Assembly: GCA_023151115.1 (NCBI GenBank)
Contig: JAKLJP010000012.1
Span: 1-64,000 of the forward strand
Direction of reading: 5' to 3'
Length of the DNA stretch: 64,000 nucleotides
Source: Anaerolineae bacterium
Lineage (GTDB): Bacteria; Chloroflexota; Anaerolineae; 4572-78; J111
The position numbers and the translations under genes were made by a program. The notes below the pieces were generated by a model. It saw only the letters and a list, made by a program, of their open reading frames with translations, was not told where the DNA came from and made no database searches. Shown here in pieces: positions 36,401-40,675 of the stretch (position 1 is its first letter; every line of letters starts with the position of its first letter).

Positions 36401-36802
36401 CGGAGCGCCAATCGGCGGAAGGCCGCCGTCGAGGATGGTGCCGGACTGGCCGGCGCCGGCAATGGTCAGCGGGCCGGTAATATCAAAATCGCCAAAGGCC
36501 GAATCTTCTGCGCCGGTGTCGATTCTGAGGGTATAGACGCCGGCGGGGATGGTGATGGTGTCTGCGCCGAGGAGGGCGTTGGCCTCCTGGATGGCGGCCC
36601 GCACGGTACAGACGCCGGAACTGCTGGCGCAAAGGCCGTCGCCGGGGTTGGCGTCAACCGAGTCGCTGGTGCTGTTGACGACAAAGGCGGCGGCGTTGCT
36701 GGCCGGTGTGCCTATTGTAGAGAAAAACAGGAGCAGCAGGACAACCGCCAGGCTTGCCAGTAGCGATCTACGGATTAGCCGAAAGAATTTTGAGAAACTC
36801 AT
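21416..36802 (-). CDS. Giant secreted multidomain beta-helix / Ig-like / DNRLRE protein
   Basis: One open frame of about 5,128 residues. A signal peptide (LLASLAVVLLLLFFSTIGTP) is followed by a CSLREA-type start (FVVNSTSDSVDANPGDG) and a Gly-rich Pmp-like beta-helix to about residue 655. Four homologous NosD-type beta-helix blocks follow, separated by runs of Ig-like modules. I count 21 of these, with the pattern FxCSLDGxxFxxCxSPxxYxxLxxGxHTFxVRAxD. Three DNRLRE modules also occur: one before the first NosD block and two near the C-terminus. Thr-Pro-rich linkers precede the last two and form the very end. No LPXTG, type IX or membrane anchor is seen at the C-terminus. The ATG at 36802 has GAGGG upstream; a GTG 21 bases earlier is also open. 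It is probably a surface or matrix adhesin, or binds or cleaves polysaccharide. It is monocistronic, with hairpins in its leader. Confidence 0.9.
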   Translation of the reverse strand: MSFSKFFRLIRRSLLASLAVVLLLLFFSTIGTPASNAAAFVVNSTSDSVDANPGDGLCASSSGVCTVRAAIQEANALLGADTITIPAGVYTLRIDTGAEDSAFGDFDITGPLTIAGAGQSGTILDGGLPPIGAPPNVLAVDRLFEIHPTAGNVAISRLTLQGGWSAEDGGGIYNVSPGTLRLESVTVQDNYSEVEGGGIFHDAGRLIVTGTAAAPSLIADNTARGGGGIYSTGLMSPSGVTTRVEVSFTTFSGNSAEAAGGGVEVVGEGLLTIANSTFTENHTAGDGGGISASSKSSLTVTNTSFSDNSADGDGGGLATATEGQATITSGTFSGNSAGAEDEAAGGGMYLGGFGSIDVANVTVENNSATGEGGGIAIDNGGSVALTDSAIRANSAGASGGGIMNAGRTVTFTRLTITNNTAAGDGGGIESQSTGNFTITDTAVHSNIAASGGGFANAGDGALRVTRTTFWDNRALASAIEDSGLGGGIYSLGDAAAEYTNVTIAGNLAQARAGGLYTDADAGIRVINSTIAFNSSPIGAGVADEGTNLNLPTPSTSVIFRNTIVAGNISGDGKQCNFALGSEGGNLENGDSCMFRGPNDRSNATTLGFDAVANNGGSTLTMALLPGSLAIDGGVLPCPSTDQRGVTRPQNTHCDIGAYEYTGPFPPPDTDAPDTQFLAGPTQDTEATSIFRFTGLDVDNVTAPEELIFECRLLEFDPAEPPEPVDPTQPPDPATAFLACPNPWRVPVIEAGSFLFEVRAIDKAGNVDPTPAGHQFTVEEDLIPPETFLIETPMNPSGSTATFTFDATDNATPAQFLEFECRLDSNDPLAWLECSNPAVFSNLVPGSHTFQVRATDGGDNIDPSPATYTWEVGTPEDCDAANITLFAAEDSYVDEGLPLDTYGFFESLIVRSAAPGNDARALVRFVLPPELSTGALADCELESATLRLYSSGDAGRSLQALTVDAPWTENTVNWFNQPATSGVPAIASSGDGYRSWNLTSQVAAMIAGTTPNHGFLIRDSAEEDAAGAGQSFLSSETVREPPTPPQLVLRFADEGAPAPAPPPDASGPTPLVCGQVITESVILQNDLLGCMGEGLVIGAHNIVVDLGGRTVSSGMVIEPGEEDGLVAGIRNAGYDNVIIRNGAVRGFGFGVRLLPGVTFNVVEDMDLFGNVNAGVELYDADNGRDGNIVRDNYFEGNGYGLLVTNGSENSVLINNEFFGNGNLAIELFDASGHLIEGNFISGLTNNPLLDSDGGIELLGSSDNIIRNNELSNSGDAGLALRDGSNNNLIEFNSVTRASDSAISLDGSDDNQVLNNIVHLAGGAGIGLGNANNNIIRDNDVRFNPGGIELAGSSDNLIEDNNASDTGASGISAEGGESNIIRNNLANNTGADGISVEAETLDALGNPIGGFLIEANQANNNLGDGIGVGGSGHTIGNNEAYNNAAFGIRAAEGNIDDGGNLASGNAEPLQCVGVVCSPGDGAPPPTTDLTPPDTVILTQPANGSSTAEPATFTFTGSDNNAPALALRFECRLDAPPDPPPPPPEPGEPPQPPDVDNWLECASPASYTFLLAGDHKFEVRAIDPSDNVDLSPAVYTWTAVAAPPGPDGVPPSTTITSGPTDPSTSTTATFTFTGSDNTTPGPNLAFECSLDGGAFTACTSPVTYSDLGLGLRTFAVRAVDLGGAADPTPAEFSWTINAPPDDATPPETTIDSGPELVTVNDSASFSFSSDEDDVTFECSLDGATFAACTSPQEYTTLSVAVHTFAVRAVDAAGNEDDSPAEYTWEVTPPPVPTVIGCGQTITESTLLLNSLANCPGDGLVIGANKITIDLGGNTIDGASVSESAGIRNDSFDDVTIINGTITEFDYGVLLNPGSTRNLISGLDLQLNPLAGVSLLGAQNSTVRDNSFGGNGDSIQLLDGATGNLVRNNDIAGSVGLGLAIINASNNRLENNIIAGSGDQGIELLGATFNRLTGNSISGASDTAFAIEEGSNDNIIEGNTVNGSEAGINMSGSHRNQLLNNRVSGSSDNGISLEDANDNLLRGNDLRFNTGGVQISGSLRNRIEANILSDITGNGLELGDGALENVIIGNFANDNDADGIVIEGSAPPGEGNLIEGNFADGNSSDGIAIAGVGHIILRNEANGNSGWGIYAAGPSTEGFNIDGGYNSAQGNSEPAQCYNVTCTGGPAAPSDTTPPETVIESAPANPSIRTSATFTFSGSDNGSGVVFECRLSPLAATFTTCASPISFTGLALGDYTFEVRAIDFLGNIDPTPASYAWTVEAAPPGVAPETFIDSGPDSATPSTSATFVFSSNEEEVTFECALDGGAFAACSATATFTSLPAGLHTLEVRAVDVESIIDPTPASYSWTITTAPVARTLSCGQLVTQSTILSNNLTDCNGNGLVIGASNITLDLNGRTIDGINLGVGILNNGFDNVVITNGFIQEFDFAVQLNAGTSGNVVSGLRTLGNQEGGIQLSNADQAGVGNIIRDNTIEGSIHGVALIDGSSASTVRHNTISAAADNGVYVLSSNDNRIEANTIFETSGAGVMLEGASGNSVIGNFLTSNSGGGIVVGVELFPANNNRVEGNTIRLASGGGISVVDSSQNELVNNDIRESSGGISLDNAQNTLILRNDIRSNSGGIDLIASSGNTIEDNTVSANSGGISLESLSLSNLIVRNTVTNNSGEGIYIADPAPAAQGNRIEFNTVSNNSGGIFVNAAAHTIRGNVADLNDGWGIYAVEGNIDGGGNAATANAEPLQCFTIVCIIGAPPGAPDTTIVESPPLVTNSRDVYFTFTGVDNTTPTANLAFQCRLDSASELAWLDCENPQFYNALNPGLHRFEVRAVDENEFVDPTPASYEWTYVALPSGVAPDTFIDLAPPLESPLLEGIFTFSSNEPNVTFQCSLDGAPFTPCGFEGTEIPVDTGVFEFAFEEFELGLHNFRVRAIDFEGNIDPTPASYDWTIGGLLTTITNGPAYIPPAEPGEPAEGGETEETTATFEFEANIADSTFFCSLDFGPYVECETGVTYTNLPIGEHVFQVYAVDLEGREQLEPTEYGWVVIGPLDTTPPLAQILTTPANNSSEVVFTFTGSDNLTVPAGLTFECSLDGVTFVECVSPFNLYTGFPDFQPGPATFYLQALDLESNISDPVTYSWTSIADTVAPVVLFQSTPPTQTIVLEAIFSFSASDNTTPVELLFLECSLDGAIFEPCTPPYEVSVEPGLHEVQVQATDLAANTSALASYVWEVLGSPVTTIVSGPGITTTLSTATFVFSADQAGSTYVCSLDGAGFSPCSSPADYSNLALGPHTFEVQATNAAGLVEDPPASYEWTVEPPPDNVPPDTLITSGPASVTASTDAAFTFTANKPGSTFECALDGAVLAECTSPVTYTSLPLGPHTFTVQATDPLGSVDPVPATFDWTIDTTLFPTTVSCGQTLSINVLVLNDLTNCPADGLVVGANGITIDLDGHTIDGSGLVGVGMGILNDGFDSVTIRNGSVQEFSNGIALLNGAQNNQVLGVTSSGNLNFGLHILNSSLNLIEGNTINGLVAGLLPSSDVGIVLEGASSNTLRDNTVTDTGDAGIVLSAASNDNLVESNSMLRSGDAGISVQDSSSNELISNTAHEVSDSGIALDSADSTLVRDNDLRFNPGGIELFASVENLVELNNTSDTTGDGIALDGGSIENILLLNVASNNGGRGIYIADTTAPESGTLIENNVANNNGGDGILVAGGGHTITANSANDNQGWGIFAAAGNIDGGGNTAGGNGQFAQCTGVVCGSGGGGGGAFQTSLTEGPPAVTNETSATFNFTASVAGSTFECSLDGAPFTTCIPPISYTGLDVTEHTFQVRAISPNGIVDSSPASYTWLIEPVTPPDVTPPTTSLIVTPAVTTTSTASTFTFSASELNVTFACALDPAASADPVIFGGCVSPVEYNGLEPGFYTFLVRATDLAGNVGAAVSFTWEILNPATTDTTPPDTTLISGPQGENGNLTAVFEFSGSDNATPPELLQFECSTDGGVTFEACSSPETLADLALGPQSFQVRAVDVAGNVDPSPATREWTVVDLIAPETGLDTTSADVTEATSASFTFSSDDPTATFECSLDGADYAPCASGDTFGGLSVGSHAFQVSAVDPAGNRDATPDSFQWIVVAATAPVASISAGPGATIDTATPATFGFTADQPAITLDSFECSLNNGPFESCENPYDLGTLATGSYTLAVRVVDLLGKIGPASAEYAWTVVPFVDPELNNTPAGSNVGVLLETPSGEALITFASVTAAGNTSVVDTTSAPELPANFESGASTYEITTTATFSGLISICLPYDSNQYPNPNDVRLLHFEGGSWVDVTSSVNVTAEQVCGTVTSLSPFAVSKEAEEPTATPTNTPEPTATPTHTPEPTATPTNTPEPTATSTNTPEPTATPTNTPTNTPTPLVCTAPTVTVAANADAWLEQNSPSSNKGSDSVLKVKSQGATDNFRTLIRFNIPTSLPSGCIVESATLRLYAESSVSGRTLQALRVIGNWTEGGVTWSNQPATNGSAATTSSGSGYREWNVTSHLTADYAAGTHYGFLIRDASEGGNGHEQAFRPRGTGSNRPQLVIRYTSAGPAPTATPTNTPVPPTATPTHTPVPPTATPTNTATPADTTPPDTVFTLAGMPPNPSSDSSASFSFTGSDNETETSALGFECSLDEAPFADCTSPHQVVGLNPGSHSFEVQAVDAAGNTDPSPLEYTWMIELLPTATATASPTATSTPVDTTAPETTLATWPSATTTSTSASFTFSANEPATFECALDGGQFSLCSSGITYPGLAVGGHIFSVRAIDAAGNVETTPAMYTWTIEEPATATAMPTNTTVPPTATSTATSTAVPPTATATHTPVPTVTPTNTPMPTATPLAACTTITASANADAWLDSGSTGNNYGTDSILKVQAKSGSNYRALVRFDMPASIPPGCVVQSATLRLYAASWTNNRTLQALRVNASWTESNVRWNNQPTINGTAATTSSGSGWRQWNVTSQVQAMYSTGTNYGFLIRDANEGGNGSEQQFHSREKGESMPQLVISFVPAPTPTPVPPTATHTPVPTATNTPTPAATNTPLPTATDTPVPTATNTPEPTPTDTSVPPTDTPEPTDTPEPTATPAPTNTSEPPPSTDTPTATP
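21700..22194 (-). other. DNRLRE module 3 of the giant protein
   Basis: It codes for TITASANADAWLDSGSTGN through LVISFVPAP, followed by a Thr-Pro-rich tail to the stop codon. The closeness of modules 2 and 3 suggests a late duplication. Confidence 0.75.
23056..23570 (-). other. DNRLRE module 2 of the giant protein
   Basis: It codes for TVTVAANADAWLEQNSPSS through LVIRYTSAG. It is flanked by Thr-Pro-rich linkers (TATPTNTPEP type) on both sides. It is closer in sequence to module 3 than to module 1. Confidence 0.75.
25514..26560 (-). repeat. NosD-type beta-helix block D of the giant protein
   Basis: It opens PTTVSCGQTLSINVLVLNDL and closes GQFAQCTGVVCGSGGGGGG. At about 350 residues it is shorter than A-C by roughly two turns. 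Five Ig-like modules and a ZU5-like segment (PAGSNVGVLLETPSGEAL) come next. Confidence 0.8.
28522..29695 (-). repeat. NosD-type beta-helix block C of the giant protein
   Basis: It opens RTLSCGQLVTQSTILSNNL and closes NAEPLQCFTIVC. It has the cap GLVIGASNITLDLNGRTIDG followed by the NRIEANTIFE-like turns. It is about 390 residues long and is followed by the longest run of Ig-like modules (seven). Confidence 0.8.
30264..31440 (-). repeat. NosD-type beta-helix block B of the giant protein
   Basis: It opens PTVIGCGQTITESTLLLNSL and closes GNSEPAQCYNVTC. The same cap sequence (DGLVIGANKITIDLGGNTID) and turn pattern as in block A show it arose by internal duplication. It is about 390 residues long. 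Confidence 0.8.
32377..33595 (-). repeat. NosD-type beta-helix block A of the giant protein
   Basis: It opens LVCGQVITESVILQNDLLGC and closes GNAEPLQCVGVVC. In between there are about 20-residue turns such as NVIRDN-, NLIEFNSVTR- and NIIRNNxL-type words, which form a right-handed parallel beta-helix. It is about 405 residues long and homologous to blocks B, C and D. Confidence 0.8.
33644..34178 (-). other. DNRLRE module 1 of the giant protein
   Basis: It codes for CDAANITLFAAEDSYVDEG through LVLRFADEG, with the family landmarks LVRFVLP, SATLRLY, TENTVNWFNQPA and GFLIRDSAEED. DNRLRE domains are beta-sandwiches on secreted proteins, often near carbohydrate-active or collagen-like parts. It comes before the first NosD block. 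Confidence 0.75.
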
Positions 36803-36870
36803 GCTTTTACCCTCTCTTATCACTGCGTAAATTTTAAGCCCCGTGAACTAAAATAATTGCTGAAAAATAA

Positions 36871-36976
36871 AAAGCTCTCTGCTCGGTTTCAATGAACCAC
36901 ACAAAGAGCCTGATTTTTGGAAAAATAAAGAAGACTCCCTGTTTGGTGGAGATAGACCCAACAAAGAGCCTGATTT
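36871..36976. repeat. Two tandem 60-base hairpin units in the leader of the giant gene
   Basis: The 16-mer ACAAAGAGCCTGATTT occurs at 36901-36916 and 36961-36976, exactly 60 bases apart. In each unit it pairs with a preceding partner (GCTCTCTGC..GGTT in the first, GACTCCCTGTTTGG in the second). On the minus strand, toward the giant gene, the hairpin nearer the gene ends in TTTTTATTTTT. They may be attenuators or a structured leader. No known riboswitch class was recognised. Confidence 0.55.
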
Positions 36977-37044
36977 AAAACAGAATCAAGCGACTTTAAA
37001 AGTCAAAAAGCCTATCTTTATCCCGACAGAATTAGGTAAGTTGT

Positions 37045-37102
37045 GTTTGAAATAGCTACCCCGTAGCCCGCGAAGCACGCAGGGTGGCTATTTGAAGCAA
37101 AC
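37045..37102. repeat. Palindromic element with GTTTGAAATAGC ends
   Basis: GTTTGAAATAGCTACCC pairs with GGGTGGCTATTTGAAGCAAAC-like sequence, around a loop with CCCGCGAAGCACG. It lies 240-300 bases upstream of the giant gene start and is not coding. Confidence 0.6.
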
Positions 37103-37106
37103 ATGT

Positions 37107-37147
37107 TAAATTGTAAATGCCCATGGTCAGTTCCCGGTGAACACGGG
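37107..37147. promoter_or_regulatory. Conserved inverted-repeat block upstream of the giant gene
   Basis: This 41-base block matches 46434-46474 at 37 positions, ending CCCGGTGAACACGGG in both. Similarity continues weakly on the right for about 20 more bases. Both copies lie between a small Cys-rich gene and a large secreted-protein gene read from the minus strand. It could be a regulator site or a conserved leader piece. Confidence 0.55.
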
Positions 37148-37240
37148 CTAAGTATTTTGGGGAAGCATCTTTCAACGCTCCGCCAAGAATTTACCTACCT
37201 GTTACATCTCCTTCAAATATCATAGTTTATCATCTTTAAT

Positions 37241-37588
37241 TCAGATAAAAGGATTTTTTCCACCAGTACTCCGGCGATAGGGTTGAACACAGACGAGCGA
37301 GTACAAAATCGTGTGCAGACATCGTTTAGCTCGATCGGTATGCAGGGCGTTGGTGCAGATTAAAGAGTTTTGTTCTGTAGTTGCCTCCGAAGCCATTAGT
37401 GCTGCGATTTTGGAGCCTATTTCAAAGCAGCCATCCTGGCAATTAGGATTATGGCAAGGTAGTTGGTTTGGATAATCTGTAGAGGAGCATACTTTGCGCC
37501 CCTTCTGCCAGAAACGTTGACCGATCCCAGTACCGCGTGGGCCTTCCTCGCACCATTCTAAGATAACGTATACGGCTCTTTCTGGCAC
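37241..37588 (-). CDS. Small Cys-rich protein, paralogue of the one at 46560
   Basis: A 115-residue protein of unknown family. Conserved features are shared with its paralogue: a start like ERAVYVILEWCEEGP, then KVCSSTDYPNQLPC, NPNCQDGCFEIG, a hydrophobic-acidic middle, and DRAKRCLHTILYSLVC near the end. The Cys pattern (C-x11-C-x4-C, plus two late Cys) suggests zinc binding or disulfides. There is no signal peptide and no full membrane helix, so a cytoplasmic metal-binding role is likelier. It starts with GTG after AAGAGG. It precedes the giant secreted-protein gene on the same strand, with the shared inverted-repeat block between them. Function is unknown; the duplicate arrangement suggests it belongs with the secreted protein. 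Confidence 0.75.
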   Translation of the reverse strand: MPERAVYVILEWCEEGPRGTGIGQRFWQKGRKVCSSTDYPNQLPCHNPNCQDGCFEIGSKIAALMASEATTEQNSLICTNALHTDRAKRCLHTILYSLVCVQPYRRSTGGKNPFI

Positions 37589-38095
37589 CGGAGACCTCTT
37601 AACAGTATGTGAGAGCCATTAGGCAGGCATCTGTTGCCGACGATTTTTTCGTCTCTAAATGAAGTGAAGCGGGTTAGCCGTTGGAGAGGTTTAATTTTGC
37701 GATAATTACCAAATTGCTTTGGTTGAATGATAAAACTTGGAAAACTTTGGGGTAAATCGAGAAATGGGTAATTGGGATGCAGGCTAGTCAGAAGGTAAAG
37801 TGGTTACATATCAGGTGGCATGATATGGGCAGGTGCGAGATCCCCAAAGGTTGATACGACTTTAACACAGCAGTATCTTGATTATAACTACAGTCAAAAA
37901 TTTTTTGGCAACAAAATCGCATCAAAAATGTATCAACTTTGCAACAGAAAAGTTAAAAAATTTGTTGCATTTTTGGGGTTGTTTGACCTTACTGCGGTGA
38001 AAGGTAGGAGCACTTTAACGGTGAGGGGGTGAGCGAAAGTTTTTTGTTTGGATTTTCATAGGCAGCCTGTAAGCGAGGGTAAGTTATCCAGGTTC
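37589..38095. other. AT-rich gene-free stretch
   Basis: About 500 bases of lower GC than the flanks. One 70-codon plus-strand frame (37820-38032) has no ribosome site and no recognisable product. There are runs such as AAAAAATTTGTTGCATTTTT. It presumably carries the promoter of the Cys-rich gene and the end of the HTTM gene; no strong hairpin with a T-run was found. Confidence 0.5.
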
Positions 38096-39919
38096 TTAAG
38101 CAGCAACGCTGACGATAAACAGAATCAAGCTGAACAAGCCGTTTAGACCACCCGCAACAGGGAATAACCAAACCAGAGCGTTTGAGCGGGCGAAGGAGGT
38201 CGCCAGGCCAAATCCCCAGGTGGCTGCCAGGAGTGCGGCCAGCAAGGTCAGACCCAGATAAATGGGTTGGCCGGTGATGGACCAGCCGGCCAGCGCCAGG
38301 AGGATGCCCAAATTGGGTAACAAGTTCGCCATAATCTTGACCAATTCAAAGACCTGTACTGGGGACAGAGCCAGATTTTGAGCAGGTGTATTGCTGCGAT
38401 AAAAACTGTTCACTCTGACCCAAAAATTATTTTTATAACCAACGGTCAAGTAAATGGTCAATGCCAAACCCAGGTTAGCCAGGGCCAAATTCACAAAGGT
38501 CAAGCCCGGCAAAACCGGCCAGGTGGGCTGAGGTAATACCGTAGTCAGGGGTAAAATCCAGGGGGAGGGGGCGAACAGATGAGACTGAACTTGGGCCAGA
38601 TTCACTCGAGGATCAATCAGTTGTTGAGAGGGCCGGCCGTTCAACGAGGTCCAGGCATAGGCGATGATGATGGGATTCTCCAGGCCGGTTTGAATTAATT
38701 TCTCATTCAAATAATGAACATATTGCAGGATCATATCGGGCCGCGCCGCCATTTTATTGATTTGATCGGCGGTTAAATCTGCTGCCAAATCAACATTCTG
38801 GATCTCGCCTGTTTGGGGATTAATGACCTTCAGTTCCAAACGAGATTCTTTATCGCGGAGCTTCATGTGCCAGGCGAAACGATGGCCCTCTTCGGTCCAA
38901 CTGACCTCGCCAGGATAAAGCCAGTGCCGAAAAGGGATCAACAGTTGCAGGGCCAGATACAGGGCTACAAAAGCCGGCGTCCAGGCATTGAGACAGGCTG
39001 GCTGGGGTAGCGCCAGGGACGACGCGGAGATTGGCTGATAAAATTTTTGCACGAGTCGTCGAGGCCAATCGGGCTCGACGAAAAGAATGGTGGCAGCCAG
39101 GGCTAAAAAAGGAAAAATACCAATAGAAAAGAGCCAGTTATTCATCAAATGGAAAAAGAGTAGGCTTCCAAAAGCCAACAGCCGGGTACGCCGCCAGAGC
39201 AGCAGAAAGCCGATGGACAAATCAAACAACAGTCCCCCGTAGCTGAAAAAGTAAGCCGCCGTTTCCGTTGCAAAAAACGGGCCAAGCAGCGGGTAATGGG
39301 TCCGTTCAGCCAGCCATAGCCGCATTGGCTCGCCCATGAGCCAATCACGATTGAGTTTAGCCAGGCCGCCATAAAAGTAAACGATAAAAAATTGGGCGCG
39401 CAGGATAAAAAGTTGCCAGAAGGGAACTGTTTGGGGACCGAAAATTGAGTTGCGCCATCGTTCCAGAGAAAGCCAACGTTGAGCGTCAACCAGAGTGAGT
39501 AAAAAGGAGAGTAAGCTGATGAGGTAATAGTGGTTGTTGTAAGGGGTTTTGTCGAGCAAAAAGACATAGGTATAGCCGAGAAAGAAGAGGCAGGCCGCCC
39601 AACGGTAGTAAACGCCCAGAGCCACGCCCAGGGCAAACAGACCCATTGCCCCAAAGAGCCAGTACATTCCCTGACCGGGCAGCGGTGCGACAAATGGAAA
39701 CAACTCGTAGGTGAAGTGAAAGTGCGGCTCGATGTAATAGCGGCCGATAAAGTCGTATTGAAAGTAACGGATGACTTCCCATACCATTAACACTCCAAAC
39801 AGCAGGCGGAATGTACCCAGAGAGGAGGCATCTACGGGATGAGCCAGGAACTTGCGCCAGCAGGAAACTATTCTGCTGCCAGAAACTGTAGCTTTTTGGG
39901 TGGTTAGTTTAATAAACAT
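38096..39919 (-). CDS. HTTM / vitamin K-dependent gamma-carboxylase-like membrane protein
   Basis: A 607-residue membrane protein. Residues about 25-300 fit the HTTM domain: HPVDASSLGTFRLLFGVLMV, FHFTYELFPFVAPLP, LLDKTPYNNHYYLISLLSF, RAQFFIVYFYGGLAKLNRDW and multiple helices. Next comes a soluble part (about 320-480) with PFRHWLYPGEVSWTEEGHRF, AWHMKLRDKESRLEL, which is the typical lumenal segment of gamma-carboxylase relatives. At least four more helices close the protein. In animals these enzymes carboxylate Glu with vitamin K hydroquinone; in bacteria the substrate is usually unknown. It lies 16 bases after a second membrane-protein gene and downstream of the TolB and sigma genes on the same strand. 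Confidence 0.88.
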   Translation of the reverse strand: MFIKLTTQKATVSGSRIVSCWRKFLAHPVDASSLGTFRLLFGVLMVWEVIRYFQYDFIGRYYIEPHFHFTYELFPFVAPLPGQGMYWLFGAMGLFALGVALGVYYRWAACLFFLGYTYVFLLDKTPYNNHYYLISLLSFLLTLVDAQRWLSLERWRNSIFGPQTVPFWQLFILRAQFFIVYFYGGLAKLNRDWLMGEPMRLWLAERTHYPLLGPFFATETAAYFFSYGGLLFDLSIGFLLLWRRTRLLAFGSLLFFHLMNNWLFSIGIFPFLALAATILFVEPDWPRRLVQKFYQPISASSLALPQPACLNAWTPAFVALYLALQLLIPFRHWLYPGEVSWTEEGHRFAWHMKLRDKESRLELKVINPQTGEIQNVDLAADLTADQINKMAARPDMILQYVHYLNEKLIQTGLENPIIIAYAWTSLNGRPSQQLIDPRVNLAQVQSHLFAPSPWILPLTTVLPQPTWPVLPGLTFVNLALANLGLALTIYLTVGYKNNFWVRVNSFYRSNTPAQNLALSPVQVFELVKIMANLLPNLGILLALAGWSITGQPIYLGLTLLAALLAATWGFGLATSFARSNALVWLFPVAGGLNGLFSLILFIVSVAA

Positions 39920-39935
39920 AAGTTACAACCTGCTG

Positions 39936-40595
39936 TCAGCCGGCCTCAACAGAAACCAGACCTCTTGCTTGCCTGAGCAGTTTTAGAACATACCAGCAAA
40001 TCACACTCATAACTAATAATTCTCCGCCGTCTTCTAATAGACCTGCTAATTCATGAAATATAGAAGATGTGGAAATCATAATGTGGATCATATCTACCAG
40101 GACTCCGAAGAAAACAAGCAACAGCAACAATATCACTAATCTCTTACAAGTTCTCCTAAAATCATCGCTTCCCCAATAATAGACAACCCCTACCATCGTG
40201 AGAAAGACAGTACCCATTATTGCAGATGCTGTAAGTTCACCGAAATCCCATACCCTCAGCATTAGCATGGGTTGATAATCGAAATAATTTGCTACCACGA
40301 GGCCAAGTCTTTCGTGCAGTTCAAACGAGTCATCCACTACTAAGTATGCAAAGAGGCATAGCCAGGCTAAATAGGAATATGATTTTGCCAAACTTAACCA
40401 AAAGAACATCAGTACAATCCAATACCCTTTTAGATATTGGAAAACTTCTGCGAAGCCTCTATCGGTTTGAATAGAGTAGTTCGTGTCATGGAAGTAGGAG
40501 GTGTAAGTATGAAGAAGATGAAGCAGCATAAAGAGTATATCCGCACAGATTAGTAAGAAGAAGAACTCGGTTAAATCTTTTTTTGAATTAAGCAT
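39936..40595 (-). CDS. Polytopic membrane protein of unknown family
   Basis: A 219-residue protein with about six hydrophobic helices (FFFLLICADILFMLLHLL, YWIVLMFFWLSLA, YLAWLCLFAYLVVDD, LTASAIMGTVFLTMVGVVYY, RLVILLLLLVFFGVLVDMIH, LLVMSVICWYVLKLL). Polar residues recur at helix ends: VDDSFELHERLG and LLEDGGEL, together with DMIHIM. This resembles a metal- or proton-handling site, but no family was recognised. ATG at 40595 is preferred to the GTG six bases upstream because GGCGAG is better placed for it. It lies 16 bases before the HTTM gene, so the two probably form a unit and may act on the same membrane substrate. Confidence 0.75.
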   Translation of the reverse strand: MLNSKKDLTEFFFLLICADILFMLLHLLHTYTSYFHDTNYSIQTDRGFAEVFQYLKGYWIVLMFFWLSLAKSYSYLAWLCLFAYLVVDDSFELHERLGLVVANYFDYQPMLMLRVWDFGELTASAIMGTVFLTMVGVVYYWGSDDFRRTCKRLVILLLLLVFFGVLVDMIHIMISTSSIFHELAGLLEDGGELLVMSVICWYVLKLLRQARGLVSVEAG

Positions 40596-40675
40596 TGTCA
40601 CTCGCCAGCTTAAGATTGTTGTTCTCTGCTTGAGTTAACCAGAAATCATCCAGAGAACGGAATACCGGCGCCCTT

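Noticed and set aside
36871..36976. CRISPR array in the 60-base repeats
   Set aside because: Only two units, a 16-base repeat, hairpin-paired flanks and no cas genes anywhere in the window.
36871..37147. c-di-GMP or other known riboswitch before the giant gene
   Set aside because: The conserved core words of known classes are not seen; only hairpins and a dyad are present.
37820..38032. 70-codon plus-strand frame in the AT-rich gap
   Set aside because: There is no ribosome site, no similarity to known proteins and no neighbour context.
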